Position numbers and translations under genes: made by a program. A stretch of DNA of 64,000 nucleotides. Source: Ignavibacteria bacterium. Lineage in GTDB: Bacteria > Bacteroidota > Ignavibacteria > Ignavibacteriales > Ignavibacteriaceae. Position 1 is the first letter of the stretch. Each line of letters begins with the position of its first letter. Shown one piece after another: positions 53,757 to 63,701 of this stretch. The stretch lies in contig JAJTBZ010000035.1 of the NCBI GenBank assembly GCA_021286645.1, forward strand, positions 36,041 through 100,040. The letters run 5' to 3'. The notes beneath the pieces are model-generated. The model was not told where the DNA came from. It did no database searches and worked only from the letters and a program-made list of their open reading frames with translations.

Positions 53757-54886
53757 TGGCCTTCCGGGTTGTTAGACAGTTGTTTCTCTTGCGTTTGAAC
53801 AAATGCATCAATTGCAGCGATCCTATTTTTTATTGATGGGTGGCTATAGGAAAACCACTCAATAAATGGATGAGGGTCCTTATCGCCCAAATTCTGTTCG
53901 TTTAATTTTGTTAGCGCGCTTTTAAAACTCTCCTCGTCACCGGTAATTTTTACCGCGTATTTATCCGCCTGGTACTCAAACGACCGGGATATTGCATTAT
54001 GCAGAGGCGATTGTAATACACCGATAATACCTGCACATACCATAAGTAACGGTAAGGCCGGAATTGCTGTAATACCATCATAATGATATATGCCAACCAA
54101 CCACTGATATAAAACCGATACAAGGTACAAAGTAATGAAACTATTCAGAGTACCTGTTACTACGTTTTTTATAATATGCTTATGCCGAAAATGCCCTAAC
54201 TCATGGGCAATTACCGTAAGGATTTCAGAATTGGTATAGTTCGTTACCAAAGTATCGCCAAGTAAAATTCTTTTTGTTTTTCCCAGGCCGGTAAACATTG
54301 CGTTTCCTTTTTTCGTATCCTTGCTCATATCAAACTGTGCTACTTTGCTTATACGAAGTTTTTCTTTTGTTACCAGTTGAACGATTGAATCGGTTAGCCC
54401 TTCATCATCCAGGGGTTTTTGTTTATAAAATATTGGGAATATTACCAATGGAAATAAAGTTGATAGTAGAACAGAAAACACTACCATAAAACATGTAAAC
54501 CAAAGCCACCATAAAGGTCCGGTTGTACGCAGGAAATAATAAAAACCCAAGGCCACAGGTGCCATAATTACCAATGAAACAGCTGTTCCTTTTAATCCTT
54601 CCAAAATCCAACGTAAAAATGTCTGATTAGAAAGATTGAAACGATGTTCCAATATATAACCCGAATAAAAATTGAGCGGGAAAAGTAGTATTCCGGTTAT
54701 GAAACCGAGTAGTAAACTAAACAAAAGAAATTGCAGGTATATATTCGTAGTCCATTGGCTGACAGCAGCGTATATCTGGTTGCTAACGCCAGTTTGTACA
54801 CTTAACCACAAGAGCATCATACTCAGGGCACTACCGGTAATACTAAGTATTATCTTGATCCGATTGTATTTTTTCGCGTCTGTCAT
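53750..54886 (-). CDS. M48-family membrane metalloprotease (Ste24-like)
   Basis: The 378-residue protein has several membrane helices and the zinc motif HELGHFRHKH (HExxH). A third ligand lies in FEYQADKYA (ExxxD). The overall length and the long N-terminal membrane half resemble CAAX prenyl protease 1 (Ste24) rather than the shorter HtpX. Bacterial homologues take part in membrane protein quality control. It is coupled to vanZ-like and plsC genes by overlaps. Confidence 0.9.
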   Translation of the reverse strand: MTDAKKYNRIKIILSITGSALSMMLLWLSVQTGVSNQIYAAVSQWTTNIYLQFLLFSLLLGFITGILLFPLNFYSGYILEHRFNLSNQTFLRWILEGLKGTAVSLVIMAPVALGFYYFLRTTGPLWWLWFTCFMVVFSVLLSTLFPLVIFPIFYKQKPLDDEGLTDSIVQLVTKEKLRISKVAQFDMSKDTKKGNAMFTGLGKTKRILLGDTLVTNYTNSEILTVIAHELGHFRHKHIIKNVVTGTLNSFITLYLVSVLYQWLVGIYHYDGITAIPALPLLMVCAGIIGVLQSPLHNAISRSFEYQADKYAVKITGDEESFKSALTKLNEQNLGDKDPHPFIEWFSYSHPSIKNRIAAIDAFVQTQEKQLSNNPEGQW

Positions 54887-55287
54887 GCGGATGTTTCTCT
54901 GTTGGATATATAATGCCGGTAAAGATAACTGAGCCCTGTTGCTGCCAGTATACCTATCACAGTTCCTATAGAATCAGCCAGCCAATCATAAAAATCACAA
55001 TAACGACCGGGGACAAACAACTGATGCAATTCATCCATTGCACCATATACTGTTCCCACAATAAAACAACTTACAGCGGTGTATCGGGTTAGCAATTTCC
55101 ATTTAGTCTTTTGCATTAACGAGAAGTACACTAAAATTGCAAGAATCGCGAATGCTAAAAAATGCTCATATTTATCGCCGATACCCGTTGGCGGAACGTA
55201 GCTGCCCGGTAAAGTAGTAGCTATAAAAAGTACTGTCCAATATGCAAACAAAATTATATGAATATATGATCTAAGCGTTTTCATCAT
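54883..55287 (-). CDS. VanZ-family membrane protein
   Basis: The 134-residue protein has four membrane helices and the VanZ signature: TTLPGSYVPPTGIGDKYEHFLAFAILAILVY, then GAMDELHQLFVPGRYCDFYDWLADSIGTVIG (key parts). Family members outside the vancomycin cluster have no agreed function. Its ends overlap both neighbours. Confidence 0.88.
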   Translation of the reverse strand: MMKTLRSYIHIILFAYWTVLFIATTLPGSYVPPTGIGDKYEHFLAFAILAILVYFSLMQKTKWKLLTRYTAVSCFIVGTVYGAMDELHQLFVPGRYCDFYDWLADSIGTVIGILAATGLSYLYRHYISNRETSA

Positions 55288-56852
55288 TATTTTTTACAGG
55301 TCTTTCTGATAAAATCTATAGAAGCCGGTATTTCATGCATCAATTGCAGGGCAGTATAACCATATTCGGTAAAACGTGTTTGTAATAAATCGGCTGCCAG
55401 ACCGTGTAAATAAACGGCACAGATCGCCGCGGTTACGGTATCGCAACCCTGCGAAAGAAATGACGCGATAACCCCGGCAAGTACATCACCACTGCCAAAC
55501 TTTGCCAAACCGGCATTTCCGGTGTAGTTTACATATACCTCACCTCGCGCGGAAGCAATTACAGTTACAGAATCCTTTAATACCAGTGTACACTGATGTG
55601 CAATAGCAAATTGACGCGCATACTGCACCGGGTTATCCCGTAATTCATCGGCTTTTATACCGGTTAACGTACTAAATTCACCCATGTGCGGTGTTAATAT
55701 GGCATGTTTAAGGTTATATTCTGAAACGCCTGTTTCGGCAAGTATTGTCAACGCGTCTGCGTCTATAACTTTTTTAATTCCATGATATTTTTTGAGGAGT
55801 ACTTGCACGAAATCGCGTGTTTCATTTGCCAGTCCTATTCCGCAACCTAGCAGAATCGAGTCAGATTTTTTGATTAATTCAGCATTGGCTACCAAAACGT
55901 CCGGAGTAATGCATCCAGACGAAGAATCGTCAAATTTTCTGATTACGAGCTGAGGCTCTGCCATGCTATGCAAAACTGAAGAATATGAAGAACCCGCTAT
56001 AAGAGTAACAGCGCCCGATCCGGAGTAAAAAGCTGAACCGGAACTTAAGACAGCTGCTCCGGGGTACAATGAAGAGCCACAGCAACAGGCAAGTTTGCCA
56101 GCGCTAAACTTGTGAATAGTATTTGCTTTTTCCGGTAATAGCTCAACAATGTCTTCCGGTTCAATCAGTAAAGCGGTCTCGTCCATGGCCTGCAAATAAT
56201 CATCATTTGCGCCAATGTCAAGTTTATAAACAATACCGGTGTAGTCTTTGGCCTGATTAACAAATAGTCCCTGCTTTAATCCTGCCAACGTAAACGTATA
56301 GTGCGCCTTAAAGCCAAAACTGCAGGCACCGGTTTCTGCATCCAACCCCGTGGGTATATCTATTGCAATACGGGTAGCCGGGGATTCATTGGCTGCACGA
56401 ATTACCTCTGTAAATGGAGATCTTAGTTCACCCGCTGCACCGCTGCCAAGCATTGCATCAAAAAGTACATCTGCCTGACGCAATGTAGTTAATGAAGCCC
56501 GGCCAGAATAGTTCAATAAACTTAAACGGGAATCCTGTGAATAGTTTTGTAAGATATTATAATTCAATTTTGCATCGCCGCTAAGTTCTTCCGCCTTAAA
56601 GAGAGAGAGTACAACAACGGTAAATCCATCGTTCAGTAAATGGCGTGCAAGCGCATAGCCATCTCCCCCATTGTTACCTTTTCCGCAAAGAATAGCAATT
56701 ACCCGTGCATCATCGCATTCAGGAAGAGCATAAAATTGGTTCTTCATATTGATTGCGGCGTTTTCCATGAGCACAGCCCCGGGAATACCTACCTTATCAA
56801 TCGCGTACTTATCAAGTTCACGAACCTGTTTGGGTGTAAATAGTTTAAGCAT
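55287..56852 (-). CDS. nnrD: Bifunctional NAD(P)HX epimerase / ADP-dependent dehydratase
   Basis: The start is set at the ATG at 56852 (MLKLFTPKQVRELDKYAI); the TTG at 56894 would add 14 residues. The 521-residue enzyme has the epimerase half (YjeF_N: GIPGAVLMENAA, LCGKGNNGGDGYALARHL, AIDIPTGLD) and the dehydratase half (carbohydrate-kinase-like: ILTPHMGEFSTLTG, GNAGLAKFGSGDVLAGVIASFLSQG). It repairs hydrated NAD(P)H. It is the first gene of the seven-gene overlapping operon ending at 51042. Confidence 0.95.
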   Translation of the reverse strand: MLKLFTPKQVRELDKYAIDKVGIPGAVLMENAAINMKNQFYALPECDDARVIAILCGKGNNGGDGYALARHLLNDGFTVVVLSLFKAEELSGDAKLNYNILQNYSQDSRLSLLNYSGRASLTTLRQADVLFDAMLGSGAAGELRSPFTEVIRAANESPATRIAIDIPTGLDAETGACSFGFKAHYTFTLAGLKQGLFVNQAKDYTGIVYKLDIGANDDYLQAMDETALLIEPEDIVELLPEKANTIHKFSAGKLACCCGSSLYPGAAVLSSGSAFYSGSGAVTLIAGSSYSSVLHSMAEPQLVIRKFDDSSSGCITPDVLVANAELIKKSDSILLGCGIGLANETRDFVQVLLKKYHGIKKVIDADALTILAETGVSEYNLKHAILTPHMGEFSTLTGIKADELRDNPVQYARQFAIAHQCTLVLKDSVTVIASARGEVYVNYTGNAGLAKFGSGDVLAGVIASFLSQGCDTVTAAICAVYLHGLAADLLQTRFTEYGYTALQLMHEIPASIDFIRKTCKK

Positions 56853-56957
56853 ATTGCTATCCAGAGATAAAAAAAAAGAAGTTGCCTTACTCAAATTAAC
56901 TATTGCAAAAATAGCTTTTTTAAAGACAACTTCTAAAAAATTGGGGGATTTGAAAAC

Positions 56958-58409
56958 TTAATAAGTTAATAATCCGATAGTATGAATAATACCTTCAAAT
57001 TTCTGTGGAAACGCGCTCATAATAACAAACATAATGAATACTACGAACACGCCAAGTAAAGCAGATTTCGGCACACTGACAACTTCAGTATTCTCTCCCT
57101 TACTGAAATACATTAAGACAATAATACGCAGGTAAAAGTACACGCTTATTACACTGGAGATTACTCCGACTATCGCCAGCCATGTCATACCATTTTCAAC
57201 CGCCGAGACAAATACGAAATACTTACCAAAGAAGCCTGCAAATGGCGGTAACCCGGCTAAAGCAAACAGAAATACTGCCAGAAATGCCGCCAATAGTGGC
57301 GAACGGGATGAGAGGCCTGCAAAATCTTCAATCTTTAACATTTTCTCATCCTGTGTTTCAAGTATGCTAATAATACCGAAAGCACCAAGATTCATTAAAG
57401 TGTAAGCTACCAGATAAAAAAGCACACCATCAACGCCTTCATAGGAAAGTGCTGAAAGCCCTATGAGCATATATCCGGCATGGGCAATCGATGAATAGGC
57501 CAGCATTCTTTTTACATCGGATTGAGAAAGTGCAACAATTGCACCGTACAGCATCGAAAGCACCGAGAGAGTCGCTAAAAACGGCATAAAAAACTTCGCT
57601 GAACCCGTTGTTCGGGCAGAGTAATCGATGAATGGGCTAAGGAATGTAATTAAAGCTGCAAAACCCGAAACTTTACCGGCGGTTGACATAAATGCCGTAA
57701 CATTTGTCGGCGCGCCCTGGTATACATCGGGGACCCACATATGAAATGGAACCGCTGCAATTTTAAAGGTAAATCCAATTACAAAAAGCAAAGAACCAAG
57801 CAAGAAAATTGGATTCGACTTTAATGTTTCTACATGTGCCAGATATTCCGGTATACTGAAAGTCTGCGATGCACCGTAGAGCAATGCCATGCCATAGACG
57901 ATAAATCCTGTGGCAAATGAACCAAGCAGAAAATATTTTATCGCTGATTCATTTGATTTGATATTTTTCCTTCGAAAACCTGCAAGCACGTAAAAGCATA
58001 TAGACATCTGCTCAAGGCCAATAAAGACAATAACCATATCACGGGCCGCTGCTATAAGCATCATACCCAGAACCGCAGAAAGCAGCAATATATAAAACTC
58101 GCCGTAATTGGTCTGAATCTTTTTTATATAATCCATTGAGAACATTACTACTACGGCCGCGGCAAAATTTACAATAAAAAACAATAATTGGGTCCGCCCG
58201 GAAATAGAAATCATGTTATTAAAGGCAAATCCCCTGTCATATAAATGATAGAGTGACCAATACGCGGTAAATAAAAGCGCGCTACCGGAAAACCATGCAA
58301 CAATGGAGGATTGAGAATCAAAAACCATCTCCAAAATCAATGCTATTAAAATACTTCCGCCTATTATCAGCAGTGGTGCCGAAGCAAATAAATCTTGTAC
58401 AGGTATCAT
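56958..58409 (-). CDS. nuoN: NADH-quinone oxidoreductase subunit N
   Basis: The 483-residue protein has 14 membrane helices with the proton-pumping antiporter-like fold. Recognisable parts are LLSAVLGMMLIAAARDMVIVFIGLEQMSICFYVLAGF and AAVPFHMWVPDVYQGAPTNVTAFMSTAGKVSGFAAL (selected). It is the membrane-arm subunit next to NuoK. It is the last complex I gene on this strand, and an antiporter gene separates it from nuoM. There are 138 bases between it and that antiporter. Confidence 0.95.
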   Translation of the reverse strand: MIPVQDLFASAPLLIIGGSILIALILEMVFDSQSSIVAWFSGSALLFTAYWSLYHLYDRGFAFNNMISISGRTQLLFFIVNFAAAVVVMFSMDYIKKIQTNYGEFYILLLSAVLGMMLIAAARDMVIVFIGLEQMSICFYVLAGFRRKNIKSNESAIKYFLLGSFATGFIVYGMALLYGASQTFSIPEYLAHVETLKSNPIFLLGSLLFVIGFTFKIAAVPFHMWVPDVYQGAPTNVTAFMSTAGKVSGFAALITFLSPFIDYSARTTGSAKFFMPFLATLSVLSMLYGAIVALSQSDVKRMLAYSSIAHAGYMLIGLSALSYEGVDGVLFYLVAYTLMNLGAFGIISILETQDEKMLKIEDFAGLSSRSPLLAAFLAVFLFALAGLPPFAGFFGKYFVFVSAVENGMTWLAIVGVISSVISVYFYLRIIVLMYFSKGENTEVVSVPKSALLGVFVVFIMFVIMSAFPQKFEGIIHTIGLLTY

Positions 58410-58547
58410 TGATATTTCTTTTTATTCTTCAAAAACTTGTATTCACATTCAGTAATATATACGTGTAACAATTTCAATATAAAATTAATTCCGGAATCAG
58501 GCAATATTCAGCCGTTCTGAATCAATTTTATTTTAGCTTAACTCGGG

Positions 58548-59879
58548 CTATAGAAAAAACAGTAACCAAACCAGAACAAACACGGGTAGAAGCACCGGAA
58601 GCGCGAAAATAGCGATATATGAAAAAAATGAAGGCATTTTTATACCGGAATGCTCGCTGATAGACTTAACCATAAAATTCGGCCCGTTGCCAATATACGT
58701 CATAGCCCCAAAGAACACCGATGCAACCGATATTGCCGTAACATAGTGCGGCGTGGAATTGATAAACTGCAATACTTCTATGCCGGAATTCACATCCATT
58801 CCATATTTTCCCATAGCAGCACTTAAAAAACTTAAATACGTTGGTGCGTTATCTAAAAAGGACGAGAGCACACCACTACCCCAATAAAACGATGATTGCG
58901 TTAAATGCGCCCCATAACGGGCGGCCCATACCGAAATGAGTTGCAGTGCCGGTACCATGGTAATAAAAATTCCGAAAAAGAGTATGGCAACTTCCTTGAT
59001 AGGCCCGAAATGGAATTCGTTATGGTGATGCGCCTCTTTATTGGCCAATATGTATGAAGCAAAGATAACTCCCAACATTACAAGTTCACGTATACCCAAC
59101 GGGAATGGATGAATATCCGGAATCCATGGTAAAATTTTAGGATCCAGAAAAACCGCGCCAAGTATCAGTAAAAGGAACAGTAAATTCCTACGCCCTTTAA
59201 ATGTAATACGAAATTTCCCGATAAACTCTTCTTCCGGCGTGTGTCTGTTTCCTCTATCATACACGTAAAAGATTGCAAGTAAAAGTACAAGCGCGAACAA
59301 CCATATATACCATACATGGCCAATAATCCAGAAGAACGGCACCCCGCGTAAATAACCTATGAATAGAGGGGGGTCGCCAACAGGGGTTAACGCACCGCCA
59401 ACATTCGAAACAATAAAAATAAAGAAGACCACGTGGTATGGCTTTACTCTTCCCTTATTAATCCGCAAAAAGGGTCGAATTAACAGCATCGAAGCCCCCG
59501 TTGTACCAATTATATTGGCTATTATCGCGCCAAATAAAAGAAAAAACACGTTAAAAACAGGAGTCGCTTTGGTTTGCACCCCTATATGAATTCCGCCTGT
59601 CGCTACAAACAAACTGCCCAGGAATACAATAAACGAGGTATACTCGAGCAATGAATGATAAATACCGTTAAAATTCTGAAGAATTACCGAGTAGTAGATA
59701 GTAACAGGAATGGCAAGCACAATAGAAATAACCGGGTACCGCTTTTCCCATATTTTATGAAAAAGTACCGGACCGAGCGCGATACAAAGCAGCAGCGTTA
59801 AAAAGGGAATAACCGCCCACCATGAAGGCAGAGCGGTTATTTCACAAAGAGTAAAATGATTCGCGATTCCAAAGGCCAT
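58548..59879 (-). CDS. nhaD: NhaD-type Na+/H+ antiporter
   Basis: The 443-residue protein has about 12 membrane helices with the NhaD/citrate-transporter-superfamily signature SNVGGALTPVGDPPLFIGYLRGVPFFW. A matching second half follows: SSFLDNAPTYLSFL and FFGAMTYIGNGPNFMVKSISEHSGIKMPSF. It exchanges Na+ for H+. It starts 15 bases after nuoM and so is expressed with complex I. Rhodothermus marinus is remembered to have a similar antiporter gene among its complex I genes. Confidence 0.92.
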   Translation of the reverse strand: MAFGIANHFTLCEITALPSWWAVIPFLTLLLCIALGPVLFHKIWEKRYPVISIVLAIPVTIYYSVILQNFNGIYHSLLEYTSFIVFLGSLFVATGGIHIGVQTKATPVFNVFFLLFGAIIANIIGTTGASMLLIRPFLRINKGRVKPYHVVFFIFIVSNVGGALTPVGDPPLFIGYLRGVPFFWIIGHVWYIWLFALVLLLAIFYVYDRGNRHTPEEEFIGKFRITFKGRRNLLFLLLILGAVFLDPKILPWIPDIHPFPLGIRELVMLGVIFASYILANKEAHHHNEFHFGPIKEVAILFFGIFITMVPALQLISVWAARYGAHLTQSSFYWGSGVLSSFLDNAPTYLSFLSAAMGKYGMDVNSGIEVLQFINSTPHYVTAISVASVFFGAMTYIGNGPNFMVKSISEHSGIKMPSFFSYIAIFALPVLLPVFVLVWLLFFL

Positions 59880-59894
59880 TATTGGGGCCCCTGA

Positions 59895-61415
59895 CTAATA
59901 TCTTATTGAAAGAGTCGTAAGAGTCTCCTTAATCAATTTCGCGGTAGAAGCTTCAGTGATTTTCATGAATGTCGCCGGATACACACCGATCCACACGATA
60001 AAGACCAGTAATAGCGCAACTATGGTAAACTCGCGGGCCGTTACATCCTTTAATGCACGTAAGCCTTCATTCTTCACCGGGCCAAAAACCACACGCTGAT
60101 ACATCCACAATAAATAGACTGCAGCGAATATTACGCCTGAGGCAGCTACAATACTAAACATCCAGTTATTTAACACGGGAGACTTAAATGCGCCGATTAA
60201 TATCAGGAACTCACCGATAAAACCGTTTAGCCCGGGTAACCCGATAGATGACAAGCTGACAATGAGTAATAATGTAGAATAAACCGGAACTATGGGCGCG
60301 ATTCCGCCATATGCATCAATTTCCCTTGTATGCGTACGTTCATAAATTGCACCAACCAAAATAAACAATGCACCTGTTGAAAGTCCGTGATTTACCATCT
60401 GAATTATTGCTCCCTGTACCGATTCCGGCGTGAGGGCAAAAATACCAAGCACTACAAACCCGAGATGCGCTACGGAAGAATACGCAACCAGTTTCTTCAT
60501 ATCGGTCTGCACCATCGCGACCAGGGCGCCGTAAATTATACCTATGACTGCCAGCGTGGATATTGCAGGAGCAAAATAATGTGCCGATTGGGGGAATAAC
60601 GGTATTGAGAACCGTAACAAACCATAAGTCCCCATTTTTAGCAATACACCTGCAAGAATAACACTGCCGGCCGTTGGTGCCTGAACGTGTGCATCCGGCA
60701 GCCACGTATGGAATGGGAATAAGGGAACTTTGATTGCGAAACTAATAGTAAATGCCAGAAATAACCATTTTTGAATTTCAAATGGGATCTTGGGTCCAAT
60801 TTTATATAGATCGTTAATATTGGATGTATACATGTGAACATCATTATACGCGTACATAAACAGCCAGATAATAGCCACAAGCATTAAAAGACTGCCCGCC
60901 ATGGTATATATGAAAAACTTAATTGAGGCGTAAATCCGCTGTTCCCCGCCCCAGATACCAATAATAAAATACATAGGGATAAGCATTGCTTCCCAGAACA
61001 CGTAGAAGAGGAATAAATCAACCGATACAAACACACCAAGCATTCCCACTTCAAGAATGAGCATAAAGAATGTAAACTCTTTTACTTTTTTTGCAATGCC
61101 CGACCAGCTTGTCCATAACGTGAGCGTTGTTAAAAATGTAGTGAGTAACACCATTATCATCGAAAGCCCATCGGCACCGATATGAAATGAAATGTTATAC
61201 CTGCTCAGCCATAAAAATTGCTGTTGAAGCTGAAATTCTGCCTTTGAAGCATCAAACATGGACCAGGCTGCCAGCGAAAGGAAAAATGTAATTAAAGAAA
61301 CGCCTATGCCAAAGGCCCGTATCAGGCCTTCCTTTTCCTTCGGAAGAAAAAGCAAGAGCATCGCACCAACCAACGGTGCAAAGAGCGTATATAATAAAAT
61401 CAAATTCTGTTCCAT
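59895..61415 (-). CDS. nuoM: NADH-quinone oxidoreductase subunit M
   Basis: The 506-residue protein has 14 membrane helices. Its antiporter-like core is visible: FLFYVFWEAMLIPMYFIIGIWGGEQRIYASIKFFIYTMAGSL, then KVPLFPFHTWLPDAHVQAPTAGSVILAGVLLKMGTYGLLRF and YGALVAMVQTDMKKLVAYSSVAHLGFVVLG (selected). It forms one of the three proton channels. It lies 9 bases downstream of nuoL. Confidence 0.96.
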   Translation of the reverse strand: MEQNLILLYTLFAPLVGAMLLLFLPKEKEGLIRAFGIGVSLITFFLSLAAWSMFDASKAEFQLQQQFLWLSRYNISFHIGADGLSMIMVLLTTFLTTLTLWTSWSGIAKKVKEFTFFMLILEVGMLGVFVSVDLFLFYVFWEAMLIPMYFIIGIWGGEQRIYASIKFFIYTMAGSLLMLVAIIWLFMYAYNDVHMYTSNINDLYKIGPKIPFEIQKWLFLAFTISFAIKVPLFPFHTWLPDAHVQAPTAGSVILAGVLLKMGTYGLLRFSIPLFPQSAHYFAPAISTLAVIGIIYGALVAMVQTDMKKLVAYSSVAHLGFVVLGIFALTPESVQGAIIQMVNHGLSTGALFILVGAIYERTHTREIDAYGGIAPIVPVYSTLLLIVSLSSIGLPGLNGFIGEFLILIGAFKSPVLNNWMFSIVAASGVIFAAVYLLWMYQRVVFGPVKNEGLRALKDVTAREFTIVALLLVFIVWIGVYPATFMKITEASTAKLIKETLTTLSIRY

Positions 61416-61424
61416 GAGTTGCTA

Positions 61425-63371
61425 TTAATTTATTATACTAATTAACCAAAATAAAGCGAGTGCAATACCGGCGATCATAAGCACGGCATAGAACTGGGCA
61501 ACACCGGTTTGCAGCTTCCGCATCCGCTCTCCTAATCCGGTAAAGAGCGATGCCGTAGAATTTACCAGCCCGTCAATAATCTTCACATCGGTAAATTTCC
61601 ACAATACCGTACGTGAAGTTTTTAGAATTGGTGTAACTACTGCTGCATCATAGGCTTCATCAACGTAGTACTTGTTTAATAACGTACGGTATAAGCCGCT
61701 GAATGTTCCCGCTGCTTTATCTGCAATGGCAGGTTTATTCAGATATACTCTGCGTGCAAAGTAAATGGAAACCGCGGCGATACATACCGAGAGCACCATG
61801 AAAAGTACCTCAAGCGATCCGGAAGATTCTGCTGAGCGCAATAAGCGCGCATCGGCAACTTTAAATACCGGTTCAAGCCAGTTTTCCAGCAGGTTGCCAT
61901 GCTCTCCGGCCAATACATGCGGCAGACCGATAAAGCCGCCTACAATAGAAAGTACAGCCAGTATCATCAAAGGAATTGTCATTAATTTGGGCGATTCATG
62001 CGGGTGCACGTGCGCCGAGTCAAAACGGGGCTTGCCCTCAAAGGTTAATATGTATAACCTGAACATGTAAAACGCGGTAAACATTGCAGTAACCGCGCCA
62101 ATAAACCAGAAAAAGAATCCACCATGCGAAAAGGCTTTCCATAAGATTTCATCCTTACTGAAAAAACCGGCAAATGGCGGAATGCCCGCTATGGCTATGG
62201 CGGCAATCAAAAATGTTCTTTGCGTAACCGGCATATATTTTTTCAACCCGCCGTAATGCTGAATGTTCTGCTCTTCATGCATTCCATGAATTACCGAACC
62301 TGCTCCAAGAAATAATAACGCCTTAAAAAACGCGTGCGTAACCACGTGAAAAATCCCGGCGGTAAATGCTCCCATACCGAGTGCAAGAAACATATACCCC
62401 AGCTGACTTACCGTAGAGTACGCCAAAACCTTTTTTATATCATTTTGTACTAAACCAATAGTAGCCGCGAAAAATGCAGTTGCCAAGCCAATAACGGCTA
62501 CAACCGTTAAGGCTAATGGTGCTGAGGCAAATAGAATAGAACACCGTGCAACCATATACACACCGGCTGTAACCATTGTTGCAGCATGGATAAGTGCAGA
62601 AACAGGTGTCGGACCCGCCATTGCATCCGGTAACCAGACAAATAACGGTATCTGCGCCGATTTACCGGTCGCCCCGATAAACAGGCAGAGCGCTATGATA
62701 TTAAAAGTTGATTCAGGAATACCGCTCAATACCCCTGCCCTGCTGAATACTTCAGTAAAATTCAGGCTGTTAAAATTCAGGTAGATAAAGAACATACCGA
62801 TTAAGAAACCAAAATCGCCAATCCTGTTTACCACGAAGGCTTTTTTAGCTGCATCGGAAGTTGTACTTTTCTCAAACTTCCTGTCATACCAGAAGCCGAT
62901 TAAAAGGTAGGAACATAAGCCCACGCCTTCCCAGCCAAGGAACAACAGTACAAAGTTATCGGCGAGAATCAAATTCATCATTGCAAAAATGAACAGGTTC
63001 AGGTATGTAAAGAATCGCCAAAATCCCTTATCGCCATGCATGTACCCGATTGAGTATATATGAATGACAAAACCTATACCGGTAACCACCATTGCCATTA
63101 CCAGCGAAAGCTGATCTACCTGGTAGCCGATATTGATTTCCAGTAACCCGACTTTCAGCCAGGAAAATAATGGAACAATTAACGCGCGCTGTTCTGCCGG
63201 CAGTGCTACGGTTTCGAAAAACGAAACCAGCACAACCAAAAAGGCCAGCCCTATAGCGCCACTGCCAATTGCACCAACAATTTTTTCATTCTTGATTTTT
63301 CTGCCAAGTAACCCGTTAAATAAAAACCCGAGCAACGGAAGCAGAATTGCTAAATAAATTTGATGCCGCAT
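61425..63371 (-). CDS. nuoL: NADH-quinone oxidoreductase subunit L
   Basis: The 648-residue protein has the 16-helix NuoL layout. The pump core includes FLGWEGVGLCSYLLIGFWYDR, AQIPLFVWLPDAMAGPTPVSALIHAATMVTAGVYMVAR and STVSQLGYMFLALGMGAFTAGIFHVVTHAFFKALLFLGAGSVIHGMHEEQ (selected parts). The C-terminal lateral helix region follows (LRTLLNKYYVDEAYDAAVVTPIL). It is the distal proton-pumping subunit and lies 22 bases downstream of nuoK. Confidence 0.96.
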   Translation of the reverse strand: MRHQIYLAILLPLLGFLFNGLLGRKIKNEKIVGAIGSGAIGLAFLVVLVSFFETVALPAEQRALIVPLFSWLKVGLLEINIGYQVDQLSLVMAMVVTGIGFVIHIYSIGYMHGDKGFWRFFTYLNLFIFAMMNLILADNFVLLFLGWEGVGLCSYLLIGFWYDRKFEKSTTSDAAKKAFVVNRIGDFGFLIGMFFIYLNFNSLNFTEVFSRAGVLSGIPESTFNIIALCLFIGATGKSAQIPLFVWLPDAMAGPTPVSALIHAATMVTAGVYMVARCSILFASAPLALTVVAVIGLATAFFAATIGLVQNDIKKVLAYSTVSQLGYMFLALGMGAFTAGIFHVVTHAFFKALLFLGAGSVIHGMHEEQNIQHYGGLKKYMPVTQRTFLIAAIAIAGIPPFAGFFSKDEILWKAFSHGGFFFWFIGAVTAMFTAFYMFRLYILTFEGKPRFDSAHVHPHESPKLMTIPLMILAVLSIVGGFIGLPHVLAGEHGNLLENWLEPVFKVADARLLRSAESSGSLEVLFMVLSVCIAAVSIYFARRVYLNKPAIADKAAGTFSGLYRTLLNKYYVDEAYDAAVVTPILKTSRTVLWKFTDVKIIDGLVNSTASLFTGLGERMRKLQTGVAQFYAVLMIAGIALALFWLISIIN

Positions 63372-63393
63372 GTTGTTTAATTACTGTTTTTAA

Positions 63394-63696
63394 TTACCAT
63401 TTAAGTAAATTGATTTCATCGAGATTAACTGTTGCTTTATTCCGGAAAATGGAAATGATTATCGCCAGGCCTACAGCAGCTTCAGCAGCCGCAACGGCCA
63501 TAACGAAAAACACGAATAATTGCCCGTAAATATTGCCTAAAAATGAGCTGAACGCGACAAACGAAAGGTTAGCCGCGTTGAGCATTAATTCAATAGACAT
63601 AAATACAATAATGGCGTTTTTCCGGGTAAGCACGCCTATTACTCCCATGATAAACATGAAAGCACTAATTAGCAGATAATATGGTAATGGAATCAT
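63394..63696 (-). CDS. nuoK: NADH-quinone oxidoreductase subunit K
   Basis: The 100-residue protein has three membrane helices: [41 protein letters not shown] with the conserved Glu, and [22 protein letters not shown] with the second Glu. Both carboxylates of the E-channel are present. It lies 5 bases after nuoJ. Confidence 0.97.
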   Translation of the reverse strand: MIPLPYYLLISAFMFIMGVIGVLTRKNAIIVFMSIELMLNAANLSFVAFSSFLGNIYGQLFVFFVMAVAAAEAAVGLAIIISIFRNKATVNLDEINLLKW

Positions 63697-63701
63697 ATTG
63701 T